From assembly GCF_900111175.1 (NCBI RefSeq), contig NZ_FOGI01000014.1:1-64000 (forward strand): 64,000 nucleotides of DNA, given 5' to 3'. The notes under the pieces were generated by a model. That model ran no database searches. It was not told the origin of the DNA and saw only the letters and a list, made by a program, of their open reading frames with translations. The position numbers and the translations under genes are program-made. Shown piece by piece: positions 43,027-52,461 of the stretch (positions are counted from its first letter, which is position 1; each line of letters opens with the position of its first letter). This DNA comes from Actinokineospora terrae. Its GTDB lineage: Bacteria; Actinomycetota; Actinomycetes; Mycobacteriales; Pseudonocardiaceae.

Positions 43027-44592
43027 GTGGAGGACGAGCAGGGGGAGGCCAGCCTGGAGGCGGCGAGCAGGCTCCAGCTCTACGCCTACCTGCAACCCCG
43101 TGAGCACCACCACACCTACCTCGCGATCATGCGGCTGTTCACCTCGACGCTGCTGGCGGACCTGTCCGCAGGCGAGGTGTCGAGCGCGTTGGCCGGTGCC
43201 GAGCGCGACGGGCGCGTCGACATCGGCGAGTCGCACATCGATGTGGTGATCCCGCGGCTGCGGCAGCTGGTCGAGTGGGGCAACCTCGTGCACGGCCGCC
43301 GGGAGACGATCGCGGCCAGCATCGCGGAGTTCCAGCAGGGCTCCATGCGCTACCAGGTGTCGAAGCTGGCCGTCCGGGTGCAGCGCGACGTCGACGAGCT
43401 GCTGCGGGTCCCCGAGGGCGCCCGCGAGGTGTCCCGCGAGCTGTTGCCCGCGATCGAGCGCGGCCTCGGTGAGCTGGGCGAGGCGCTGGCCGTCGCCGTG
43501 ACGCGCGGTCAGCGCGACCCGGGTTCCCTGCCAGCGCGCCGTGCGCGCGAACAGCTGGCCGAGCGGGTCACCACGCTGTTCCTGCAGCACGCGGAGCTGG
43601 CGGCCACGGTCCGCGACTTCTATGCCTACCTCGGCCAGATCCTGACCCGGCACCACTTGGCACCGGAGGAGATCGCGGGTTTCCGCAACCTGCTGGTCGA
43701 GTACATCCAGCTGGTCGTGGAGGACGTGCTGCGGCACACCCCTGCGATCGCGACAGCGCTATCCGCACTTGCCCGGTCTCGCGCCGAACTGCTGCGGTTG
43801 TTGCGTCCCGCCGACCAGCTCGGCACGGCGGTGGAGCGCACCAGGGGCCGCGGTGAGGCTGACTGGCAGGAGTTGACCGACTGGTTCGTCGACCGGCCAG
43901 GCAACCCGTCGCAGGTCACGGCCTTGCGTGAGGCCACGACCAGGGCGATCGGGGCCCTGCTGGCGACGGTGCGGCGCGCGACCACCGGCGGCGGGCTGCT
44001 GCCGAGCAGGCGCGCGGAGCTGGTGCGGCTCGCGGGCTGGTTGGACGCGGCGACGCCCAAGCGGGCGCACGCGGTGTACGCGGCGGCGTTCGGGCTGCAC
44101 TCGGCGCGCAACCTGCTGCCTGCGCCGGAGCACGACGGCGACGACGAGCACACCCCGTGGCGCGACGGACCGGCGATCGACGTGTCGGTCAGCGTGCGCG
44201 GGCGCGGCGACCGGGGCGCGCGCGGGCGGACCTCGCGGATCATGGACGACCCGATCACCGAGCAGGGGCTGCTCGCGCAGGCCCGGGAAGCCGACGAGCA
44301 GCGGGAAGCGGCGGCGGCCGAGCTGGCGGCGGCGGCCGTGAACCTCGACGAGGCAACGCTGTCGGGTGAGGCTCTGCGCGCGTTGTGCGAGCTGTTGACG
44401 TTGGCCATGGCGCAGCGCGAGGGAGCGTCCGATCCGGGATCCGCGACCGACCAGGTTCGGGGGTTGGCGTTGACGCTAACTCCGCAGGTAGGGCAGATCA
44501 CGCGGATCCGTAGTACGTCAGGCACTCTGACCTTGCGCGACACCGTGGTCGGGATCTCCCGGGTGGAAACGAGGGGTCGCGGTGGCCGTTAA
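43027..44592 (+). CDS. jetA: Wadjet type II component JetA (DUF2397/TIGR02677)
   Basis: A 521-residue protein. The N-terminal region 'LQLYAYLQPREHHHTYLAIMRLF' and 'IDVVIPRLRQLVEWGNLV' (winged-helix, kleisin-like) and the helical middle ('QVSKLAVRVQRDVDEL') are the DUF2397 pattern. In type II Wadjet, JetA is the kleisin-like bridge of the JetABC condensin. The start is taken at GTG 43027: no Shine-Dalgarno is present, but a TATCGT hexamer at 43013-43018 would place a transcript start at the GTG, suggesting leaderless translation. It overlaps jetB by 11 bp. Confidence 0.88.
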   Translation: MEDEQGEASLEAASRLQLYAYLQPREHHHTYLAIMRLFTSTLLADLSAGEVSSALAGAERDGRVDIGESHIDVVIPRLRQLVEWGNLVHGRRETIAASIAEFQQGSMRYQVSKLAVRVQRDVDELLRVPEGAREVSRELLPAIERGLGELGEALAVAVTRGQRDPGSLPARRAREQLAERVTTLFLQHAELAATVRDFYAYLGQILTRHHLAPEEIAGFRNLLVEYIQLVVEDVLRHTPAIATALSALARSRAELLRLLRPADQLGTAVERTRGRGEADWQELTDWFVDRPGNPSQVTALREATTRAIGALLATVRRATTGGGLLPSRRAELVRLAGWLDAATPKRAHAVYAAAFGLHSARNLLPAPEHDGDDEHTPWRDGPAIDVSVSVRGRGDRGARGRTSRIMDDPITEQGLLAQAREADEQREAAAAELAAAAVNLDEATLSGEALRALCELLTLAMAQREGASDPGSATDQVRGLALTLTPQVGQITRIRSTSGTLTLRDTVVGISRVETRGRGGR

Positions 44593-45820
44593 GTCTCGTC
44601 CTGACGTCCTCGGCGACCTGTCCGACATCGACGCGTCCAACGTCGCCCGCTGCGCGAAGGTCTTGCTGCGGCACCCGCTCTTGCGCCCAGGTGGCCCTGA
44701 CGGCGATCTGCTTCCTTTGGTCTACCGGTACCGGATCTCTCTCCAGGAGATGTTCGCGAGCCTGCTCGGGTATCGGCTCGTCGTGGAACGCCGGTTCGCT
44801 CGGCTCTACAAGAGCGGCCCCGGTGACGACCACACCCGGGGCGAGTCAAGCCTGACGCCTCGCGGCTACGCATACGTCTGCCTGACCATGGCGGCGTTGA
44901 CCGGTGCCGGGCGTCAGGTACTGCTCTCGCGCTTGGTGGCCGATGTTCGGGGTGCAGCGTCAGAGGCCGGTATCGACGTTGTCGACGACGTGGGCGACCG
45001 GCGCGCGTTGACGGCGGCGCTGCGGCACTTGATCGCGCTCGGCGTGATCACCGAGACCGACGGCACCGTGGCCGGGTTGATCTCCGAGACGCCTGCCGAG
45101 GCGCTGATCACCATCCACACCGACCTGCTCGGGCAGCTGCTGGCGGGCCCGCTGGCGGAGGCGACCGGCGCGGACGACCTGGTGGAGCTGGCCTCGGCGC
45201 CCGGTCGGCTCGGCGTCGAGCACGCGGTGCGGCGGCGGCTGGTGGAGAACCCGGTGACGCTGCACGCGGACCTGCCGCCGGAGCAGGCCGAGTGGCTGCT
45301 GCGCCACCAACGGCGCGAGTCGGTGGTGCTGGAGCGCTGCTTCGGGCTGGTCACCGAGATCCGGGCCGAGGGGGTGGCGGTGACCGACCCCGAGGAGTAC
45401 CTGACCGACGTGGTGTTCCCGTCGACCGGCACCGTGGCCAGGGTGACCCTGCTCGCGCTGCCGGAACTGGTCGACCAGAGCGACCTGGTGTCCGACGACG
45501 GCGAGGTGCCGTACCGGCCGGACGGGCGGGTTCCGGTCAGCCGCGCGCGGCTGCTGGAGGTGTGCGGCAACCTGGTCGCGGACTACCCGGCGGCCTGGTC
45601 GCGCCAGGCGACCGACGACGTCGCCGCGCTCGCCGACGACGTGACGGACCTGTTGACGCGCCTGACGCTGGCGGTGCCGGACGGCGACGGGTGGCTGATC
45701 AGCCCGGCCGCGCACCGGTGGCTGCCGCAGCCGGACGACTCGCCGGGGCGCCCGGTTGCCGTGTCCGAGGTGCCGCCGGAGCCGGGGTGGTCGCTGTTCG
45801 ACGAGGAGGGGGTTCGGTGA
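44582..45820 (+). CDS. jetB: Wadjet type II component JetB (DUF2398/TIGR02678)
   Basis: A 412-residue protein from GTG 44582. Conserved-looking elements are 'ARCAKVLLRHPLL', 'VYRYRISLQEMFASLLGYRLVVERRFARLYK' and 'LTPRGYAYVCLTMAAL', the DUF2398 signature region with winged-helix repeats. JetB is the KITE-like subunit bound to the kleisin arm of the JetABC complex. It is coupled on both sides: it starts inside jetA and its stop is within the jetC GTG (GTGA). The C-terminus is acidic and short. Confidence 0.9.
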   Translation: MAVKSRPDVLGDLSDIDASNVARCAKVLLRHPLLRPGGPDGDLLPLVYRYRISLQEMFASLLGYRLVVERRFARLYKSGPGDDHTRGESSLTPRGYAYVCLTMAALTGAGRQVLLSRLVADVRGAASEAGIDVVDDVGDRRALTAALRHLIALGVITETDGTVAGLISETPAEALITIHTDLLGQLLAGPLAEATGADDLVELASAPGRLGVEHAVRRRLVENPVTLHADLPPEQAEWLLRHQRRESVVLERCFGLVTEIRAEGVAVTDPEEYLTDVVFPSTGTVARVTLLALPELVDQSDLVSDDGEVPYRPDGRVPVSRARLLEVCGNLVADYPAAWSRQATDDVAALADDVTDLLTRLTLAVPDGDGWLISPAAHRWLPQPDDSPGRPVAVSEVPPEPGWSLFDEEGVR

Positions 45821-48800
45821 CCGAGCAGGACCAGGTCGAGCGGGCCGCGAACGGGACGGACCCGCGCGCGGTTGACGCTATCGGGGACAGGGCTATCGGG
45901 GTTGACGCTGTCGCCGGTGGGGTAAGCGCTGTCGGGTTTGATTCCGTTGGGGTTGACGCTGCCGATGTCAATGGGCTCGTGGTCGACCGTGCGCCTGAGG
46001 TGGGTCGGTGGCGGCTGCACCGGGGCGGGATCGTCAACATCTGGCAGTACCGGGAGCAGACCTTCGACTTCTCCGGTGGGCGGGCGATCTTCCAGGGCAC
46101 CAACGGGTCCGGTAAGTCGCGCACCCTGGAGTTGTTGCTACCGCTGTGTCTTGACGGCGATCTGCGGTACCTGGGGTCCAAGGGCGCGGGCACTGTGTCG
46201 ATCCGCCGCCTCATGCTCGACGACTACGACGGCGGGCCTAACCGCATCGGTTACGCGTGGATCGAGCTGCACCGCACTACAGCCAAGGGTGCCGACGAGT
46301 ACCTGACGTGCGGCATCGGGGTGAAGGCGTCGGCGACGTCGCAGCAGATCAGCGACTCCTGGCGGTTCGTGACGCCGTCGCGGGTGGGGACGCACTTCCA
46401 GCTCGCTTCCGCTGACCGCGTGCCGTTGGGGCCAGCTGCGTTGAGGGAGGTTCTCGGCGCGGACAGGGTCTACGACGAGGCCGCGTTCCGCGCGAAGGTA
46501 GCCGAGACGGTTTATGGCGTGCCCGGTGGTCGCTATGGGGACCTCTTGCACCTACAGCGGACTTTGCGCAACCCGGACATCGGGTTGAAGGTGCAGGACG
46601 GTCAGCTGGAGCAGATCCTCACCGACGCTTTGCCGCCGTTGGACGCGGGCGTGGTCGAGCAGTTGGCGACGTCGTTCGAGGACCTGGAGTCGATCCGGGA
46701 GAACATCGGCAGGCTCGGCGCGGCGGATACGGCCATGAGCGCGTTCCTGGCCACGTACTCCGGTTATGCCCTCGGCGCATTGCACGCGGCTGGCAGTAGA
46801 GCGCAGGCTGCGTCTAAGACGTTGGACAGTGCGCACGGCGAGATCCGGAAGCTAGAGCAGCGGCTGGTAGTTGACGCTGAGAAGCACGCAGAGGCTGAGG
46901 AGCGGGTTCGCGTACTAGAGGAACGCGATCTCGAACTTGAGAACAGCATCGACTCGCTGAAGTCGTTGCCCGCGTACCAGGGTCTGCGCGACTTGCAGGA
47001 CCGGGAGAAGCTGGTCGAGCGCACGCGTGAGGCGGCTGGCGCGGCCCTGGATAACGCTGGGGTGCAACGCAACCACGCGGACCGCGCGGTGGAGACAGTG
47101 CTAACCGTGCTGCGCAGGCTTGGCGGTGACATCGAGGACGCTGCCGAACTCGCGCTGTCCACTTCGGACGCCGTGGCCGCCGCGGGGCTCGATCCCGCGC
47201 TGTGCCCGGCTGTGCCGCCCGCGCCGGAGCCGGTGCCGGGGACCGAGACCGGCCAGGTGCGGGCCAAGCCGGACCCGGAGGCCGAGCCGCTGGTCATCGA
47301 GCGCCGCACGCCACCGCCGGTCGCGCCGGACGAGCTGTCCGCCGTGCTGGCCGAGGCGGCCGGGCGCGCGGGCGACCTGGCGAGCGTCGTGGCGCAGCGG
47401 GCCGCCCTGGCGATGTCGCTGCACGACCGCGCGATGTCGCTGGACGCGGACCGGCAGGAGCTGGACAAGCTCCAGGCCAAGGCCCGCGACGCCCAGATCG
47501 AGGCGACCGAGTCGGCCGGGTGGCGCAACGAGGCCCGCCAGCGCTTCACCGTGGCCGCCGAGGTCTGGCGCGAGAAGACCACCACGTGGACCACCGCGGG
47601 CCCCTTCGCCGACGACCACGCTGCACGCCCCCCACGCCCACCCGCCGCCGACGCGGTCCTGACCGGCCCCGAATCGACCCGCCAGGCCAGGGACGCCGCA
47701 CGCAAATGGGCCGCCCCACACCTGACCGGCCTGCGCCAGCGGGTCGTGGCGGCCCGCCAGTCCGTGGACGACCTCATCGGCCGGGTGAAGTCAGCCGAAA
47801 CCCGCCTGATCGAACTGCGCAAGGGCGTCGACGCAGCCCCACCGGGATTGGTGGAACAAGGCCCCGGAGCCCCGTTCTACCGCCTGGTCGACTTCGCGGG
47901 CCTGACCGACACCGAACGCGCGGGCCTCGAAGCCGCCCTCCAGGGCTCCGGCCTCCTGACCGCCTGGGTCCGCCCGGACGGCGGCATCAGCGACGCGTCG
48001 GGCCTGGTGGCCGGGATCCTGGCGACTGTGGCCGGGGTGGCGCCGTCGTCGTTGGGTGCGGTGTTGGTGCCTGCGGTGGAGCCTGGGGGGCCGGTGCCCG
48101 CCGAGGTGGTGGCGCGGTTGTTGGACTCGGTGTCGTTCGGTGAGGAGTACGACGGGCTCGCGGTGTGGGCGGACGGGCGGTGGCGGGCCGGGGTGCTGCG
48201 GGGGGTCGGTGGCAAGCCGGACGCGGAGTTCGTGGGGGCTGGGGCTCGGGAGGCGGCGCGGCAGCGGGCCATCGGGGAGTTGGCCGGGGCACTGGAGGAG
48301 TTGCACTCCGAGCTCGCGGTGGCGGAGTCGGAGCTGCGGGAGCGGTCGCGGACGGTGGAGGTGTGGGATCGGCACCTCGACGCGTTCCCCGACGACCGGG
48401 AGCTGATCGGCGCGCGGGTCACCGCGGAGCAGGCCGGGCGGCAGGCGGCGGACGCGGCGACGAAGGCGGAGCGGCGGCGGTCCGAGCACGTGGCCGCCGA
48501 GGGCCGGGTCCGCGCGATGGAGACCGGGCTGGCGCAGGACGCGGGCGCGGCGGGGCTGACCGCCGACACCGAGGCGCTGCGGCACGCGCACCGGGCGGCG
48601 ACCCAGGCCCGCGGGTCGGCGGAGAGCCTGCGGGACGCGCTGGCCAAGCGCTGCGTCGGGACGGTGCGCGACCTGGTCGAGGCGTTGCACGACCACAACG
48701 CGGCGGTCGACGACCGGGAGACCGCGGAGCGGGTGGCCGACGACAAGTGCGTCGCGTTCCACCGCGAGGCGGCGGCCCTGGCGGAGCTGACGGCGGCGGT

Positions 48801-50076
48801 CGGCGGTGCGGCCGAAGAGGTCGCGCGGCAGCTGGGCGAGCTGGAGCGGTCCCGCCGCGAGGCGCGGGTGGAGCTGCCGGAATCGCGGCGGGCGGCGGGT
48901 GAGCTGTCCAACCAGGTGGTGAAGACGCAGACGCTGCTCGACACCAGGGCCGCGGAGATCGACGGCAAGCGGTCAGCGGCCTCAGCAGCGGCGCAAGCGT
49001 TTGCGGAGGCGTTGGCCGCCCCCGGCGTGTGGCCCGCGGCGGTCGAGGACGACCGGCCTGCCGACGACGCGGACGCGTGGGACCTGCTGGCGACCGCCGT
49101 TGCCGAGTCGAAGCGGCTGCCCAGCGAGGAGAACGTGCTGGGCAAGCTGCAGAACCTCCAGTCGTCGCTGGCCGGGACGCACAACGTGCTCCCGGAGCGG
49201 CACGCCGGGATCCTCACCGTGGTGGTGTCGGCGGAGGAAGGCCCGGCCCCGGTCGCCGTCGCGGCCAGGCGGGTGGCGGGTCGGCTGGCCGAGCGGCGCG
49301 GGTTCCTGACCGAGCAGTACCAGGGGATCTTCGCGCTGCACCTGGTGCGGGAACTGGCCGAGCGGCTCTCGGCGCAGATCGCGGTCGCCGAGGACCTGAC
49401 CCGGCGGATGAACGAGGTGCTCGACACCGCCCGGTCCAGCCAGGGCGTGCACGTGCGGCTCGACTGGCAGCCCGCCGCGTGGCTGGACGAGTCCACCCTG
49501 GAGGCGCTGCGGCTGCTGCGGGTGCCGTTCGCGCAGCGCACCGAGGAGCAGGACGCCCGGCTGCAGCAGGTGTTCACCGAGCGCATCGAGTCCGAACGCG
49601 ACAGTGCCACCGGCGGCTACACCGAGATCCTGGCGCGGGCGCTGGACTACCGGTCGTGGTTCGCGTTCACCGTCCGCGTCCGCGACACCGGCCCGGACGG
49701 CAAGCCGCGCTCGCGCCGCCTGCGCCAACTCTCCTCCGGCGAGACCCGGCTGATCTCGTACGTGACCCTGTTCGCCGCCGCGGCCGCGTTCTACGGCGCC
49801 ATCTCCGCGGGCCTGGCCAGCACCATGTCCCCGCTGCGGCTGGTGCTGCTCGACGAGGCCTTCGAGCGCCTCGACGACCCCACCATCGCCCGGATGCTGG
49901 AACTGCTGGTCGACCTGGACATGGACTGGGTCATCACCTGGCCGAGCGGCTGGGGCGTCTCCGACCGCATCCCCCGCATGCACATCTACGACGTCCTACG
50001 CCCCAAGTCCGGCCACGGCGTCGCCTGCACCCACACCACCTGGGACGGCACCACCCTCGACCGCGACGACCCGTGA
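45817..50076 (+). CDS. jetC: Wadjet type II SMC-like ATPase JetC (TIGR02680)
   Basis: A 1419-residue SMC/MukB-like ATPase from GTG 45817 ('GGAGGGGG' upstream). A ~65-residue low-complexity Val/Asp/Gly leader precedes the head. Walker A 'GTNGSGKS' is at 94-101, long coiled coils occupy ~300-1250 with a hinge-like globule near 680-830, the ABC signature 'QLSSGE' is at 1304-1309, and Walker B 'LRLVLLDEAF' has Asp1346-Glu1347. With JetA/B it forms a loop-extruding dimer that detects small closed circular DNA such as plasmids. All catalytic motifs are intact, so the ATPase should be active. Confidence 0.93.
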   Translation: MTEQDQVERAANGTDPRAVDAIGDRAIGVDAVAGGVSAVGFDSVGVDAADVNGLVVDRAPEVGRWRLHRGGIVNIWQYREQTFDFSGGRAIFQGTNGSGKSRTLELLLPLCLDGDLRYLGSKGAGTVSIRRLMLDDYDGGPNRIGYAWIELHRTTAKGADEYLTCGIGVKASATSQQISDSWRFVTPSRVGTHFQLASADRVPLGPAALREVLGADRVYDEAAFRAKVAETVYGVPGGRYGDLLHLQRTLRNPDIGLKVQDGQLEQILTDALPPLDAGVVEQLATSFEDLESIRENIGRLGAADTAMSAFLATYSGYALGALHAAGSRAQAASKTLDSAHGEIRKLEQRLVVDAEKHAEAEERVRVLEERDLELENSIDSLKSLPAYQGLRDLQDREKLVERTREAAGAALDNAGVQRNHADRAVETVLTVLRRLGGDIEDAAELALSTSDAVAAAGLDPALCPAVPPAPEPVPGTETGQVRAKPDPEAEPLVIERRTPPPVAPDELSAVLAEAAGRAGDLASVVAQRAALAMSLHDRAMSLDADRQELDKLQAKARDAQIEATESAGWRNEARQRFTVAAEVWREKTTTWTTAGPFADDHAARPPRPPAADAVLTGPESTRQARDAARKWAAPHLTGLRQRVVAARQSVDDLIGRVKSAETRLIELRKGVDAAPPGLVEQGPGAPFYRLVDFAGLTDTERAGLEAALQGSGLLTAWVRPDGGISDASGLVAGILATVAGVAPSSLGAVLVPAVEPGGPVPAEVVARLLDSVSFGEEYDGLAVWADGRWRAGVLRGVGGKPDAEFVGAGAREAARQRAIGELAGALEELHSELAVAESELRERSRTVEVWDRHLDAFPDDRELIGARVTAEQAGRQAADAATKAERRRSEHVAAEGRVRAMETGLAQDAGAAGLTADTEALRHAHRAATQARGSAESLRDALAKRCVGTVRDLVEALHDHNAAVDDRETAERVADDKCVAFHREAAALAELTAAVGGAAEEVARQLGELERSRREARVELPESRRAAGELSNQVVKTQTLLDTRAAEIDGKRSAASAAAQAFAEALAAPGVWPAAVEDDRPADDADAWDLLATAVAESKRLPSEENVLGKLQNLQSSLAGTHNVLPERHAGILTVVVSAEEGPAPVAVAARRVAGRLAERRGFLTEQYQGIFALHLVRELAERLSAQIAVAEDLTRRMNEVLDTARSSQGVHVRLDWQPAAWLDESTLEALRLLRVPFAQRTEEQDARLQQVFTERIESERDSATGGYTEILARALDYRSWFAFTVRVRDTGPDGKPRSRRLRQLSSGETRLISYVTLFAAAAAFYGAISAGLASTMSPLRLVLLDEAFERLDDPTIARMLELLVDLDMDWVITWPSGWGVSDRIPRMHIYDVLRPKSGHGVACTHTTWDGTTLDRDDP

Positions 50077-50267
50077 CCCCGATCCCCGCACCACTCAGGC
50101 CGCCACCACCAGGCAGGCCCACCACCGCGGCGACCTGCCATCCCGGGTCGCCGCGCGGCGACCGAGCCGCCGAAGTCCTCACCGGAGCCCAGGGCGCACC
50201 GGGTGATCTACGGCGATCAACCGAGGCGCGCCAGGAGCGGCCGGCCCGTGACCGACGCGGAGTCGCC

Positions 50268-50561
50268 GTGACCGAGCACCCGCCCGAGTCCGCACCACCG
50301 CCCGCGTCCACACCTTCGCCCGCGTCCACACCACCGCAGGAGTCGGAACCCCGGTAGGAGTCAGCACCACCGCCTGAGTTCGCGGACCCCGAGTTCGCCG
50401 TGTCATCGCGGCAGGTGAAGCTGGGGGTCAAGGCGCCAGGTGCCGGTTCAGCGGAAGTGGCCGGGTCGTCGGAGTGTGTGGAAGCCGCGCACGACAGGAT
50501 GACCGCGGTGGTCGCCAACTCGGTCGCGAACGGCCGCAGTGGCCAGGCCGACAAGGCGTGA
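50268..50561 (+). pseudogene. decayed duplicate of the jetD 5' end
   Basis: The 549-bp gap between jetC and jetD contains a reading frame (GTG 50268) interrupted by TAG at 50355-50357 and closed by TGA at 50559-50561. After the internal stop it reads 'PEFAVSSRQ', 'VKLGVKAPGAG', 'EVAG' and 'MTAVVAN', closely paralleling the JetD N-terminus ('PEFAVLWRQ', 'VKLGFKAPDAA', 'VAGV', 'MTVVVAD') with a deletion of about eight residues. It looks like a relic of a tandem duplication. The first ~190 bp of the gap (50077-50267) show no feature. Confidence 0.7.
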
Positions 50562-50625
50562 TCCACTGTGGTGGGGTGAGCGGCCACCGTGGGGGTGGTC
50601 GGGGCGTGCGTGGAGTGGAGCGGTT

Positions 50626-51735
50626 GTGAACGAGGAGTACCGGCGGCCGGAGTTCGCGGTGTTGTGGCGGCAGGCGCGGACCGCGGTGGCTCGGGGGCAG
50701 GTGAAGCTGGGGTTCAAGGCCCCTGATGCCGCCGCGGCGGTGGCGGTGGCGGGGGTGTTGGGGCGCGAGGTGACCGCGGGGGTCGGGATGACCGTGGTGG
50801 TCGCCGACCTGGATGTGCGGGTGCGCGCGCTGTTCGGTTGTGGGTTGGACGAGGTGCTCTCCGCTCTGTTCGGGGAGTCGGCGGGCAGTGTGGTGGCGCC
50901 CGCGGAGGCGGACGACATCCTGGGGTCGGCGGTCGCGGCGGCCGGGGTCGGTGGCGGGTGGGTGCCCGCGTGGGTGGATCAGGCCCGGCGGTACGCCAAG
51001 ATCTCGCCGGTCGAGTTGGCCGAGGTGGCGCCGAGGGCGGCGGCCGCCATCGCGCGGTTGCACCTGGGTTCGTCGGCGCCCGCGGCGTGGCTGGTGTTGG
51101 CCGATCTCGGTCTGGTTCGCGGAACTCGACTGGCCGGGCTGGTGTTGCGGGCGGCGGCCACGGCGCACGGCACGCCCCTGCCCCGCTCCACGTCGGACGA
51201 GCGGCGGCTGTGGGAGCGCAGCGGCGTGCTGCTGGACGCGGTGTCGACGACGGTGCTGACATGGGCTTTCCCCGGGTGTGAGGCGCGGACCGAACTGGGC
51301 TTGCCCACCCATCTGACCATCCGCGACGCCATCCCGGCAGGGGTCGCGGCCAGGGTGTGCACAAGTCCGGTGGTTGTGGACAACGCGATCGCCGCCAGGG
51401 CCAGGGTCCCGCTGGTCTGCCTGTCCGGTCACCTCAACCCGGTCGCGCGGACCCTGTTGTCCCGCTTGGGAAGCGCCCACGTGCACGGCGACTTCGACGC
51501 GCACGGGCTGATGATCACCCAGCAGGCCCTGGCCATCACCAACGGCACCCCGTGGCGCATGTCCGCCGCCGACTACCGCGACGCGCTCGACTCCGGCCGC
51601 GACCTCCAGGCCCTGAGCCCAGACCCCCTGACAGCCCCGTGGGACCCCACACTCCCCGAGGCGATGCGCGCCGGGTGGGCCGTCCCGGAGGACGCCGTCG
51701 CCGAGGTCTTGGTCGCGGACCTGCTCACTTCCTGA
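50626..51735 (+). CDS. jetD: Wadjet type II nuclease subunit JetD (DUF2399/TIGR02679)
   Basis: A 369-residue protein from GTG 50626 with 'GGAG' five bases upstream. The N-terminal ~200 residues are a DNA-binding-like arm; the C-terminal TOPRIM-type domain carries 'PLVCLSGHLNPVARTLL' and the acidic 'HVHGDFDAHGLMI' followed by 'PWRMSAADYRDAL'. JetD is the topoisomerase VI-like nuclease that cleaves the circular DNA held by JetABC. The usual first acidic residue of the TOPRIM motif is not obvious at 'LSGHLN', so activity should be checked against close homologues. The end overlaps gntR by 11 bp. Confidence 0.87.
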   Translation: MNEEYRRPEFAVLWRQARTAVARGQVKLGFKAPDAAAAVAVAGVLGREVTAGVGMTVVVADLDVRVRALFGCGLDEVLSALFGESAGSVVAPAEADDILGSAVAAAGVGGGWVPAWVDQARRYAKISPVELAEVAPRAAAAIARLHLGSSAPAAWLVLADLGLVRGTRLAGLVLRAAATAHGTPLPRSTSDERRLWERSGVLLDAVSTTVLTWAFPGCEARTELGLPTHLTIRDAIPAGVAARVCTSPVVVDNAIAARARVPLVCLSGHLNPVARTLLSRLGSAHVHGDFDAHGLMITQQALAITNGTPWRMSAADYRDALDSGRDLQALSPDPLTAPWDPTLPEAMRAGWAVPEDAVAEVLVADLLTS

Positions 51736-52402
51736 GGTCCTCCATCACCTCGGTGACGATCGCCCGCATGGCCCCCTCCGCGCGCGCCGAGTCACCCGCC
51801 GCGACCGCCTCGGCCACCTCGACATGTAGCCGCACAGCCTCGGTCTTGGGCCTAGGGGGCATCAGGTGGTGCTGTGTGCGACCGGTCAGGACCGCGTCGA
51901 CCACGTCCCCCAGCTGGCAGAACATGTCGTTGCCCGAGGCCGCCAGGAGCAGCCGGTGGAAGGCGATGTCGTGCACGAGGAACGCGTCCAGGTCGTGCGT
52001 GGTCGAGCGCAGCTGGACGGCGAGCTCGGTGAGCCGACCTGCCTGCTCGGGGGTCGCCCGGGCAGCGGCCAGCGCGGCGGCCACCGGCTCGGTCGCGGAC
52101 CGCAGCTCGGTCAGCGACCGCAGCTGGTCGGCCCGGTCCGAGCCGTCGAGCCGCCAGCGGATGACGCGGGGGTCGTAGAGGTTCCAGTCGACGCGCGGCA
52201 GCACCGTGATGCCGACCCGGCGGCGGCTGCTGACCAGCCGCATCGCCTCCAGCACCCGCAACGCCTCGCGGACGACGGTGCGCGAGACCTGGAACGCGCG
52301 CTCCAGCTCCTCGGTGCGCAGCACGGCCCCCGGGGGGTACTTCCCGGTCACGATGGCGGGTCCGATGTCGTCGAGCAGGCGCCCGGGCAGTCCTGAGGTC
52401 AC
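51725..52402 (-). CDS. GntR/FadR-family regulator, probably of gluconate genes
   Basis: A 225-residue regulator. Residues 1-70 form the GntR winged helix ('LLDDIGPAIVTGKYPPGAVLRTEEL...VSRTVVREALRVLEAMRLV'). Residues ~85-220 form an FCD effector domain with metal-ligand-type 'DLDAFLVHDIAFHRLLLAASGN' and a late His ('VRLHVEVAEAVAAGD'). It diverges from gntK/gntP across 59 bp, the classic arrangement for a gluconate-responsive repressor. It converges on jetD with an 11-bp overlap. Confidence 0.88.
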   Translation of the reverse strand: MTSGLPGRLLDDIGPAIVTGKYPPGAVLRTEELERAFQVSRTVVREALRVLEAMRLVSSRRRVGITVLPRVDWNLYDPRVIRWRLDGSDRADQLRSLTELRSATEPVAAALAAARATPEQAGRLTELAVQLRSTTHDLDAFLVHDIAFHRLLLAASGNDMFCQLGDVVDAVLTGRTQHHLMPPRPKTEAVRLHVEVAEAVAAGDSARAEGAMRAIVTEVMEDLRK

Positions 52403-52461
52403 CCCGCCAGTGTCTCACTCATATGACCAATACGTGTCGAACTCTTGAATAAGTACTACCT
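52403..52461. promoter_or_regulatory. divergent gnt control region
   Basis: A short A/T-richer spacer between the regulator and gntK. It contains an 8-bp palindrome TCATATGA at 52429-52436 and the A/T-rich stretch TTGAATAAGTACTACC (52445-52460). It is a plausible operator and overlapping promoters; precise hexamers are not clear. Confidence 0.5.
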
